Shown here piece after piece: positions 34,225-43,700 of a stretch of DNA of 50,243 nucleotides; position 1 is the first letter of the stretch, and each line of letters opens with the position of its first letter. The notes under the pieces are model-generated. The model ran no database searches, had not been told where the DNA came from, and saw nothing but the letters and a program-made list of their open reading frames with translations. The DNA lies in NCBI GenBank assembly GCA_023248355.1, contig JAHFES010000005.1:1-50243 (forward strand), read 5' to 3'. The stretch is from Nitrospiraceae bacterium (GTDB taxonomy: Bacteria > Nitrospirota > Nitrospiria > Nitrospirales > Nitrospiraceae). The position numbers and the translations under genes are program-made.

Positions 34225-34343
34225 AACAACTATCACGCTTGGAATCAGCAAGCGGCAGGTGTTTCTGGTTCCATCGTAAGATGGCGCCTGAACACAAAGG
34301 GCGCTCCTGGTGCTGATTCCACCGGATAGCGCCCTTTCTTTTT
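34225..34343 (+). ncRNA. structured leader / attenuator of the replication genes, paralogous in architecture to 22372..22479
   Basis: TGGAATCAGCA (34240..34250) complementary to TGCTGATTCCA (34311..34321) in the terminator loop; CCATC-GTAA-GATGG GNRA hairpin; terminator at the end. Confidence 0.55.
34296..34343 (+). terminator. intrinsic terminator
   Basis: AAAGGGCGCT...AGCGCCCTTT 10-bp stem with inner GGTG-CTGATTC-CACC, followed by CTTTTT. Confidence 0.8.
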
Positions 34344-34377
34344 GGGAACAGAACGGTATGAAGGAGGGTAGACGGCT

Positions 34378-35184
34378 ATGTATCGGACAATCTGTACAGA
34401 GTTATGGACTGATCCCAAAGTTAAAGCCCTATCCACTGACGGGAAATGCCTATTTATCTACCTCATTACAAACCCGCATACGCATATGTCGGGCATCTAC
34501 TATTGTCCCGCCTCGTTCATGGCGGAAGAATTGAAGCTATCAGTCAAGCGCATAAATACCCTATTAGATACCCTATCGATAGGGGATCTAGCGTGGTTTG
34601 ACAAGACAACCTCGACCGTCTTCGTTGTCAATATGTTTGCATATCAAGGCAAGGGGGCAAAAAACTATGCGTGCGCAGCTTCACATCTCGCAACCCTACA
34701 CGCTTCCTCACTAATTCGACGATTCATCGATCAATATCCAGACGTTTCTTCATACGGTATCGATACCCTATCGATAGGGGATACGGTTTTGACTGTTCCT
34801 GTTCCTGTTCCTGTTCCTGTTCCTGATTCTGATTCTGATTCTGAAGATGGGGAGTCTGAGGGGAAGATGATCGCATGGATTGTTGGACAGTGGGGGATGA
34901 TTTCAGGTGTGAAGCCGGTCAGGAAGGTAGGGAAGGATTTGCGAAAGCGTCTCAGGACATCTCTACAGGTGCATACTGAGCGGGACTGGTGGGTCAATAT
35001 GTTTGCCCGCGTGGGTCAATCTGACTTTTTGTGCGGACGAGCGAATACGTTTGCGGCATCATTGGACTGGATTCTCGGTCCGAAGAATTTCGAGAAATTT
35101 GAAGCAGGCAACTACGATAACCGGCAAGGCGGCGTGAGCCGCATGATGCAAAACTTTGTCGCACGAGGGGAGGAGATGGCATGA
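34378..35184 (+). CDS. phage replication initiator-like protein (O-like)
   Basis: N-terminal winged-helix pattern DPKVKALSTDGKCLFIYLITNPHTHMSGIYYCP, low-complexity VPVPVPVPVPDSDSDSE linker, C-terminal FAASLDWILGPKNFEKFEAGNYDNR. Confidence 0.65.
   Translation: MYRTICTELWTDPKVKALSTDGKCLFIYLITNPHTHMSGIYYCPASFMAEELKLSVKRINTLLDTLSIGDLAWFDKTTSTVFVVNMFAYQGKGAKNYACAASHLATLHASSLIRRFIDQYPDVSSYGIDTLSIGDTVLTVPVPVPVPVPDSDSDSEDGESEGKMIAWIVGQWGMISGVKPVRKVGKDLRKRLRTSLQVHTERDWWVNMFARVGQSDFLCGRANTFAASLDWILGPKNFEKFEAGNYDNRQGGVSRMMQNFVARGEEMA
34556..34782. repeat. candidate replication origin iterons inside the replication gene
   Basis: 21-bp GATACCCTATCGATAGGGGAT at 34567..34587 and 34762..34782 (core palindrome CCCTATCGATAGGG) plus an extra half-site ATACCCTAT at 34556. 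Confidence 0.6.
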
Positions 35185-35783
35185 CACGCAAGGAATACAT
35201 TAAGGGCTGGCTGTTGTTGGTGGCGCAACCGTGGGGCACGCGCTATGCCGGAGATACCGAGATCGCCACGGTTCAGGCTGAATTTTACTTTACCCAGTTC
35301 AGCGGGTTTCCGGTGCAGGCCTGGTGGCAGGCGTGTGAACGATTTGCTAGTGCTGAGCATTGGCCCACGGTGGACGAAATCCGCAAGGCGCTGGATGGGA
35401 CGGCCGGCCGGCCAGGGGTCGAAGAAGCCTGGTCACTGATCCAGCAGGTGATGGGCAACGAACAGGCGTCGATCGTCTGGACCGACGAGATGCGTGAGGC
35501 GTATGGCGTGGCTGCTCCACTCGCCGACGATCTCATTGCCGCACGGATGGCGTTTAAGGAAAAGTATACAGCCTTACTCGCACAATCCCGTACCACACGG
35601 CTTCCAGTGAAGTGGTGTGTCAGCCTGGGGTACGACAAAAACCAACGGGCTGAGGCCGTGCAAGAGGCGGCGAGGCGGAATCTGATTAGCCAAGAATATG
35701 CTACGACGCTCCTCCCGCCCAGTGAGGCCGACGCCTTGGCATTGGTGGCGCACGTCGCCCCGAACTTGGTTAGCAAACAGTGA
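35181..35783 (+). CDS. putative replication accessory / helicase-loader-type protein
   Basis: ATGA-coupled to the initiator gene; MTRKEYIKGWLLLVAQPWGTRYAGDTEIATVQAEFYFTQFSGFPVQAWWQACERF. Confidence 0.45.
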   Translation: MTRKEYIKGWLLLVAQPWGTRYAGDTEIATVQAEFYFTQFSGFPVQAWWQACERFASAEHWPTVDEIRKALDGTAGRPGVEEAWSLIQQVMGNEQASIVWTDEMREAYGVAAPLADDLIAARMAFKEKYTALLAQSRTTRLPVKWCVSLGYDKNQRAEAVQEAARRNLISQEYATTLLPPSEADALALVAHVAPNLVSKQ

Positions 35784-35930
35784 CATCATCGAGGAATACC
35801 CGCCATTCTAACAGAATGAGCGCAGGTTGAACGATAGCCAGATAAACGATCCACTCCTAGGCACCTCCTAGAAGATTGAACCTGAGCCAATTATGAGCGA
35901 TCTAGGCCTATATCGAAAAGGATACACAGT

Positions 35931-36167
35931 ATGACCCGCGATGAATTCGGCCTTGATCTCTACGAGACCATCAGGATCGTCGGTGGCCTCCTGGCAATTC
36001 AGGATCACATGAACGTGGCGGTGTATCGCGGGGAGGGAGATCTTATGCCAGTACTGAAACAACGGCGGGAAACACTCCGCACGGAGCTGATTCCGCTCAT
36101 GGGCCGCCTGTCGCCAGGGGATGTGGCGATGGTCACTGACTCCTATCCCATGGTGGCGACGTTATAA
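35931..36167 (+). CDS. early hypothetical protein
   Basis: 78-aa ORF. Confidence 0.5.
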   Translation: MTRDEFGLDLYETIRIVGGLLAIQDHMNVAVYRGEGDLMPVLKQRRETLRTELIPLMGRLSPGDVAMVTDSYPMVATL

Positions 36168-36283
36168 CCATCACGCCACGTCAAGGCCAGGTGGAAAGCC
36201 TACGACCAGAAGAACCCCAGGTGCAGAGTGCATGACCACGCCACGCCTGGGATTCTGGCAATCTCGCGCAAAGGAGGGACGCC

Positions 36284-36583
36284 ATGACGGACCGAGGCAC
36301 GTTTGGACCGGCCTATGACGCCACGTATGATCAACAACGGGTGTCTGACCAACACGCACGGATTCGTGAATTCATGGGCAACGGGCACTGGTATACCCTT
36401 GCAGAAATCAGCGGCTTTCTTGGATACCCAGAAGCCAGCGTGTCCGCACAACTCCGGCATTTACGAAAACCAAAGTTTGGCGGCTGGCTGGTGGAAAAAC
36501 GACGACGGGTTCCGAACTGTGGCACATGGGAATATCGTGTGCTCAGTCCTGTTCCGAATGGGCAATGCTGCTTGGCGATTTAA
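36284..36583 (+). CDS. winged-helix-type phage protein
   Basis: RVSDQHARIREFMGNGHWYTLAEISGFLGYPEASVSAQLRHLRKPKFGGWLVEKRRR...WEYRVL. Confidence 0.65.
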   Translation: MTDRGTFGPAYDATYDQQRVSDQHARIREFMGNGHWYTLAEISGFLGYPEASVSAQLRHLRKPKFGGWLVEKRRRVPNCGTWEYRVLSPVPNGQCCLAI

Positions 36584-36601
36584 CGAACTACGGAGGCACG
36601 T

Positions 36602-36943
36602 ATGCGTACAACTCTAGTTCTATCCACCCTCGTCCTCGTCCTGCTCCTGAGTCTCTGTCTCGCCCAGGCTCAGACGGTGTGTGCGCCTGTCGGACAGGCG
36701 ACGTATTGCTTCGGACCTGACGACTCCACGATTGTGGTGATGCCTCAGAGTCCACGGCAGGGAGTCATTCAGGATCAACAGGGACAGTTCAGGCCGTACA
36801 TGATCCAGCCGACTCCGCTTGCACCGGCGGGAATTCAGTCGCTTGACCTGTTGGAACCCTTGGCCCCGTTGCCGTCACTTGGACTTTCAGCCCCTATGCC
36901 GATGACGGTGCAACCATTTGGGCCGATGATCTTGGGAGAATAA
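36602..36943 (+). CDS. secreted proline-rich hypothetical protein
   Basis: MRTTLVLSTLVLVLLLSLCLAQAQ signal peptide. Confidence 0.55.
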   Translation: MRTTLVLSTLVLVLLLSLCLAQAQTVCAPVGQATYCFGPDDSTIVVMPQSPRQGVIQDQQGQFRPYMIQPTPLAPAGIQSLDLLEPLAPLPSLGLSAPMPMTVQPFGPMILGE

Positions 36944-36967
36944 GGAACATGACGAACGGAGATTGAG

Positions 36968-37159
36968 ATGGCGCAGTACAGAAAAAAGCCGGTTGTGGTT
37001 GAGGCGTGTCAGTGGTTCAAAAACGGGGACCATCCCGATGACTATGCTGATCGAGGCCAACCTGCTATGCAGGAAAGCGAGGGAATGGTGGTCCGTTATT
37101 TCTGTCTCCCTGGAAGCAGGGTAAAGGCATGCCGCGAATCGTGGAGGCATGGATCATGA
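36968..37159 (+). pseudogene. truncated copy of a common phage 'YRKKPVVVEA.QWFKNGDHPDDY' protein
   Basis: Conserved N-terminus, then early stop before the expected C-terminal PGDWI-type segment. Confidence 0.45.
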
Positions 37160-37530
37160 AGTACAAAGGCAAAGCATTCTCCGTGTCCATCTTAATCATC
37201 ACCTCGATTGCCTTATTTGCAATGGCAGCTGTCTATGGTCTCGACCGAAAATTTGCCCCTAAATTTGCCCCTCCCTTATTCACGGATTACTATATCATCA
37301 GTCCAGGTATCGCTGGAGGAGGCATTCCGATCACTGACTATCCTCTTGCAGCCGACTTCATTGAGCGCAGCGGATGTCTTCGGCAAGACCGCTATTTTGG
37401 TTCCGCTGAAATGAATTGCGTCCTTGAAAAAATTGGCGTTCACGAGCGTGTCGCTCCCAATACTGAATCCAGGCCAGCCCTAGAAAAACTAGAATTGTTA
37501 TTACGTAGCCATCATGCAAAGATGAGATAA
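37156..37530 (+). CDS. membrane-anchored hypothetical protein
   Basis: MKYKGKAFSVSILIITSIALFAMAAVYG TM anchor. Confidence 0.5.
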   Translation: MKYKGKAFSVSILIITSIALFAMAAVYGLDRKFAPKFAPPLFTDYYIISPGIAGGGIPITDYPLAADFIERSGCLRQDRYFGSAEMNCVLEKIGVHERVAPNTESRPALEKLELLLRSHHAKMR

Positions 37531-37545
37531 GAAACGGAACCTACA

Positions 37546-37788
37546 ATGAAGATGCTGAAGATGCTGGGCCTACCGGGACATGGACGTTGGCGGTTGCCGG
37601 GACGTGGGAAACGGTTACTATGTGCTATGCGGCGAGACGGATTTGTTAGCGTAAGGACATACTTTAGATTTCATAAACCTGGTAAGCAGTGCCGCTACTG
37701 CGGCTCGATAAAATGTCTCGATGGTCAAATTGGTAGAGTCGAGGGGTTCCGATTCGTGGAGTCCGACATCGCTACAGACAAAGACTAA
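37546..37788 (+). CDS. early hypothetical protein
   Basis: 80-aa ORF with CRYCGSIKC; ends 6 bp from the convergent giant gene. Confidence 0.4.
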   Translation: MKMLKMLGLPGHGRWRLPGRGKRLLCAMRRDGFVSVRTYFRFHKPGKQCRYCGSIKCLDGQIGRVEGFRFVESDIATDKD

Positions 37789-37794
37789 ACCGTA

Positions 37795-40700
37795 TTAGAA
37801 GTTGCCAAACGACCCGACTTCACGCAAGGCGTCTTTCTTGCGTGGCAGATAGAGTCCGCCTGTGGTGCCGCGTTCTCGTTGGAGGCGGCCCTTCATCGAC
37901 CGCACAAGCGTATCGCCGGTGATAGCCATGAACCGATGTCGCTGATTGAAGGCGCGGATGTCCTGCATGACGGATGCTCTAGCTGTCGCATTGCGGGCTT
38001 GCGTGGCAGAGGCGTATTGGTCCAGCAGGTCGTTTCGTCGCATGGTTAGTCGATGTTCCTGATTCCTGATCGCCGTCACGGACTCGTACATCTCCGCGCT
38101 GCGTGAGGGCGCAAACCCAAAGAATTGGCCGAGTTCTTCCAATCCGCTCAGGTCAATCTGTTTGTGCTGGTCGCGGGTCCGTACCCCGCCTTCCAGTTCG
38201 TACCGGAAGGCCTTGACTGCGTTCCGCATCACGGCGGGTGTCAATTCTTCGATACCGCGCAGGAAGTGTCCGGCGTCCACATCCTTGATCCCCTTCATCA
38301 CATCGCCAACCCCTAGATACGCATTGACGGCATAGCCCAGGACGGGGCCGGAAAACGACGTGATCCAATCTATCGCGGCGGCACGGCCTTCGCGTTCACT
38401 TTTTGGCCCACGGAAGAACAGATCATTTTGTCCTAACCGACCGGCCATATCCCACGGGGTAAGACGTGAGACGCCATGCGACAGGACTTCTCCCCCTTCC
38501 TTCCCGAACTGTTCAGCCAGGAGATTCCGCAATTCGACTTCCCAATCCTTCTTCTCGTCGTCATCACCAAACCCATTCATCACCGCCATCAGGAGACTCG
38601 CGCCGGTACCGATGAACGGCAGACCTAACGCCCCAGCCGCAGCAAACTGAAGTCCCGCCATCGAGAGGAGTTGCCGTTTGGCAATCCCCCGTTCCTCTGG
38701 CGAGGCATGGTTGGCGTCGAGCCAGACATACGCGGCCCGTCCGTACAGAAATGCGATACGCTGGCCGTACTGTTTGAACATCGTCAGCGTGCGGAGGACG
38801 TTGCCGCTCATGTAGGGGGCTCGATTGCTGGAGGTGTAAATAAAATGCGTATCCATGATGGCTGTGTCGGCCATCTCTACCGCTTGCTGGTCGGTCAATC
38901 CGTCAGCCAAAGCCAGTCGATAGGTGGCAAGCGCCGTCACTTGCCGATTCGCCACTTCTGGCGCATGAAACGTAAAGCCCAGCATCTTTGCGATTTTTTC
39001 TTGGAGGCTACCAGCCTGTCGCGCCACGCGAGAGAGATTGTCTTGCGCGGCGCGGCCTGACAGGTCCATCGTCTGCGTCAAGTCGATCCGGCCACGGCGT
39101 TGCATCTCCCGTTCCATCGCTCGCTCTGATTCTGATAACCTTTCGCTCTTGGACGCATCAAACAACGAGTCAGCGTTGAGGGTCTTGATGTCCAAAAAGT
39201 CGTTATACGCCACGGCTAAGGCGGCACTGGCTCTCGCAAATCCAAACCGAGCCCCCAGCCACGGCAGTGTCACAAGTGGAACCTGTGTCAGATTGGTCGC
39301 GCCAGTAGCGATGACACCACCGAGACTCATGGTAAAACCGAGCTGTCCGAGCCATGCGGCGACTGGCGAGATGTTCGGGTTCATTATCGTGCCGTGACGT
39401 TGCACCAGATTGTTATACAGTTGTCTGGATTCGGTCACGTCGCCGGTCTGTGTGTCACGAATCCGTGCGTCGAGATCCGTGATGGCTTTCTCCATCGCAT
39501 CGGCATGATTGATCCGTGAAATATGGTGAGCGCCGTGCAAGGCGCTATGGGCAAACGTCCGAAGCGCATCTTTCGAGGAGCCTTTGACGTCCTTCGCGTG
39601 GATAAAATGCTTGGCGTAGGACATTTCTGGGAGTGATTCAAGGGCGAGCTGATTGATGGCGTCGAGGAGTTGCGCCTTCGGAGACACCATGCCGAGGAGA
39701 TTCGTGTCAATCGGCGTCCCTTGGATAATATCAAGCACCTTTTTCACGGCTTCCGAGGCCGCTCCATCCTGCTCACGCGAATATTCTTTCTCAGCCATTC
39801 GCTTCACGGCCCAGCCACGCGCTCGCATCAGTGTGGCGAATCGATCCGCGTCAAGCGGGGATTCAAACTTGTGGACTTCTCGATCCACTTCCTTCCCATC
39901 CCGCATCTGTCTGGCGAACACGATGTGCGGGCCAAAACGGGTGAGCGGGAAATAGATTTTGTCCTTCGTGTAGTCGTACGCTACATGCAATTTGTCAATG
40001 AGGGATTTTGTGTTCTCCGGTGTGCCGCCTGCCCGTGTAATGCGGTTCGCAATCGCCTCAAACCGAGCAGTAGATAACGCGGTATAGAAGTCGCGCACCT
40101 GACGGTAAATATCCTGGGCTGTTGTCGGGAGCGCATCGAACGCCTGTTTCACGGCCTCTTGCTGTGCGCCGTCCGGCGCGATCTTGCCGTCTGGATCGTA
40201 ATTGGTGCGGCGAGCAGCTTCCATCACGCGAGCCATCTTGTCTGACACTGCCACCTTCAGGTGGTCCCATGCCTTGAGGATGTCGTCGGAAGCGCGCGTC
40301 CGTTCGGTAAACTCTGCTTCCATCTTCTGCAAGACATGGTTGTAGCGAGTCGCCTCTTCATGCTCCCTGCCGTACACCGTGGACAACTGGTTCAGCGTCA
40401 AAGCATTTAAGAAATAGGGCCTGATACTCGTCATGGCAGCACGTAACCGATCCCTTACGGTTATCGGATCAATCATGCCAGTATCGGTTGTGGTCGATGG
40501 AGAAAAACCTGTGAATGGTTCTGACGGTTCAGCCACACGCTCGCTGGCTATCTCGCTCATGGGCTGACCCAAGACCATATCGGCTTTTGCCCTCACCCCA
40601 CGCTCAACCCGACTATTTGCAAAAGACCACCCAATATTTGACGTCACATAATCCGTGACTGTCCCATCTTCAATGAGCGCATCCATAACAACAGTCAGGT

Positions 40701-43700
40701 CATCCGCACGCGACTCTCGTGTGCCCGCTTCCCCGCAATGCACAAAAATCTGCGAGGCTCCAAACGCGACGGCTTGCGACTGGAGATAGGGACCGGCCTG
40801 CTCCGCATCAGCGAGAAAATCGACCGCGACTTCCTGAATCGCTCGCGTGGCTCCCGTGCGTGATCCGCTCCGATACAGGACTGTGGCGTAGTCCGGGCCA
40901 GATTTGATCTTCTGTCCCACAGCAGCGACCGCCGCGGCACTGTCGAGCTGACTACCAAGAAGCGGATGTGGGAGAGAGGGCGTGAGGAGTAGGTCAGGGC
41001 CAAGATCCAGCGCGTGTTTCTTCCCCTCTAAGTCATCGGACTCGTTAAGCGTGATGGTGTCGTACTGATTGGAGTCGATAATGACATGTCCCTTAAATCC
41101 TGAAATGTTTATTGCCAAGGTCTCGGTGAGCTTGAAATCTTCCCGCGATGGCGAACTATTCCCAGAGGGATGATTGTGTAGGAGATAGTAACCTGTGGCC
41201 CCTAATGCGTCCATGCGCCGATCAATCGCCGCCAGTTTTTGTTGCGCGTCATCTTTACTTTTGAAGACTATCGCAATCCCCGGCATGCGCGAGGTCATCC
41301 CTTCGTGGCCCACGATCGTTGTGCCTCGGAGGTAGATAATGCGGAAGGTTTCAAAGCGGGGGTCGCGGTAGACTTGAGCGAGTCGCGCTAGGTCTTCGGC
41401 AGAATGGACGGCATAGCCCGTGAGGTCCACCACGCCCTCGTGGATGAGATCGGGTGAAATCCCAAGCGCCAGCGTCCGGGCAGATACTCCAGCCCCCCCC
41501 AGCGTTCCTCCGGTACTGGATAGGACGGTGATACGGTCGAGATCGCCGAGTGCGGCCTTCGCCAAATCGAAGTTGAGTGATTGTTGTTCGCCTTCACGTA
41601 CTGCATACTTGGGACTATTTTCAAACAGAGCTTGCCCTTCTGTCAACACGGAATGCTTCATGGTTGCAGTGATGGGAATGGCATGGACGGTGGCTGTGTC
41701 GCCTTCGAGGTTTCCCGTTGTTTCCCATCCTGTTTTCGTGCCAGGCGTGCCCGTCTGAATCGTGGTCTCACCAACTTTCGCGCCCCATTTCTTACCGTAT
41801 TTATTGAGAAAGGCGGGTAGTATCTCGTCGTAAAAGCCCTTCATCCCAGTGCCACCCACTTTGAGGTCAAGACCGGAATACTCCCCGCTCTTCTTGCCGC
41901 TGGCCTTTGCGTCAAGAATCTTCTTCGCAAGGTCCTTGCCGATGGCATCCTCCAATTCTGCATCCGGTACTCGTTGAGAAAAGAGTTCCGCATCATCCTT
42001 GAAGGCGGTAATCTTCGTTACATCGAATAAAGCAATTTTCGTCAAATTCGATCCATACCCAGCGTCCCATTGCAGACTGTCGATCTGTTTACTTAGATCG
42101 TACCGATTTGCTTGAACGGAACCTGGGGTCCACGCCAGCGAGTCATAGCCATGTTCGGCAGCGTAGCGGAGCATGCGTTTGAGCGCCAATTCATGCCAGG
42201 TCTTTTTGAAGGGAGCATTGGGGATTTGTCTATCCCGACGATAAATTTCCAACGCCTCTGTTTCGCTATCGGCAACTTGTTCAGTAATTCGTTTCCCATT
42301 TTCATCTAAAATTTCATACCAATTGTTTGTATAATGGGCGTCGCCTAGGATCGGTTTTGCAGTAACACGGACCCCCTGGTAGCCCTCTCGCCTCCCTTTT
42401 TGGTGCCAATCGCTCTGCACTTCTTCGAGGAACAGGATCTTCTCGCCGTTCGGTCCCGTGCGGTCATTGAAACGGATATGTACGAGGACGTTGTGTTCGT
42501 CGAAGTGGGACGAACGAAATACACGCCGATGATCCCCCGGATTATCCATAGGACGTTTTTCACGTTCGTATCGCTCACGAGATGTATCAATCGGCTCGCT
42601 CGGTCTTTGCCCAAATAGTTCTCGTGCGGTCTCCTCCATTGGGTCTGGAAGTAGTTGCAACTGCTTCCATTCATCGTACGAAGGAACGGTTTTCTCAGGC
42701 ACCGGCAACGTCAGCAACAGCTCTCGGTAATTCGTACCGCCTGGGAGTTGATAGACGGCGAATCTCGTCGGCCCACCCTTGACAGAATCGACGTATTGCT
42801 GAATAATTTTCCGGTCCTCAGAACCAACATCAGGCCAGACAGTGACCCAATCGTCGCCCTCATTTGCAACATCACGCAGAGCCTCGGTTGCATAGTCGTA
42901 TCCTAGATTATCGTTGCGTCTTAGCGCGGCGAGTGCTGGTTCTTCATCAACATCATCTTCACCCTTCACCACTTCCTGTACCTGCACCTGATTCTCACGC
43001 ACAAACTTCAGGACTTCTTCTTTCGTGAAGTAGTCCTTCGTCTTGATAAATTCATCCATTCCGAGCCACTTCAGTTCATCCGACTTCACTCCGTTGGCTG
43101 GCGAGAGAATGCCTCTCACCTGCTCCATTGAAGCCCGATTCGGCATTTTTGATTCCAGCGTGTTGACGACCTGGCTATAAAAGGGATTAGGACTGGGCAG
43201 ATCTCGCGCAAACTGCGGTCTCTCCACGTCGGCAATCGCCTGGGCATTGCCTGACCGGTAGGCATCAAGGACTTGCGCGAGATACTGGCGCAACCCTTCG
43301 ATATCATCGAAGTAGTGTGAGGAGCCGAATCCCGCCCGATCGAGTTTTCCGGCCACCTGCTTCAGCCAGTCCATGACACGCCGCATCAGCAACCGGAATT
43401 TGCTGTGATTGTGTTCAGCTAATCGTTGGAGGAAGGCGGGATCGGCGAGGGCGTCTCCTGCGAAATCCGAGAGCAGTTCCTCACGCACATCAATATTCGA
43501 TCCGGCCACGTCTGCGCCTGCTGCTTCAAGTCGGCGTCGATAATCGCTTGTGGCGCTGTCTCTAAGATGGGCATCGGCGTGAGTGGCAAACCACTCGTAG
43601 AGGGACGCGTTATCTTTTCTGAGTTGGTGGAGGAGTTCATGCCCGGCAAGTTGGACGAATCCTTGCCTGGTTTGGTCGGTATCAATGAAGATGTTTCCGT

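Noticed and set aside
35784-35930. Third structured intergenic region (CATTCT-AAC-AGAATG; CAGGTT...AACCTG; CCTAGG repeats)
   Set aside because: Lacks a U-tract, a clear promoter and the TGNNANCAGCA complementarity of the two attenuator cassettes. Too weak to call.
37714-37780. tRNA-like stretch (ATTGGTAGAGTC, GGGGTTCCGATTC, TGTCT/AGACA ends)
   Set aside because: Cannot be folded into a proper cloverleaf: arms are missing or too close. At best a remnant.
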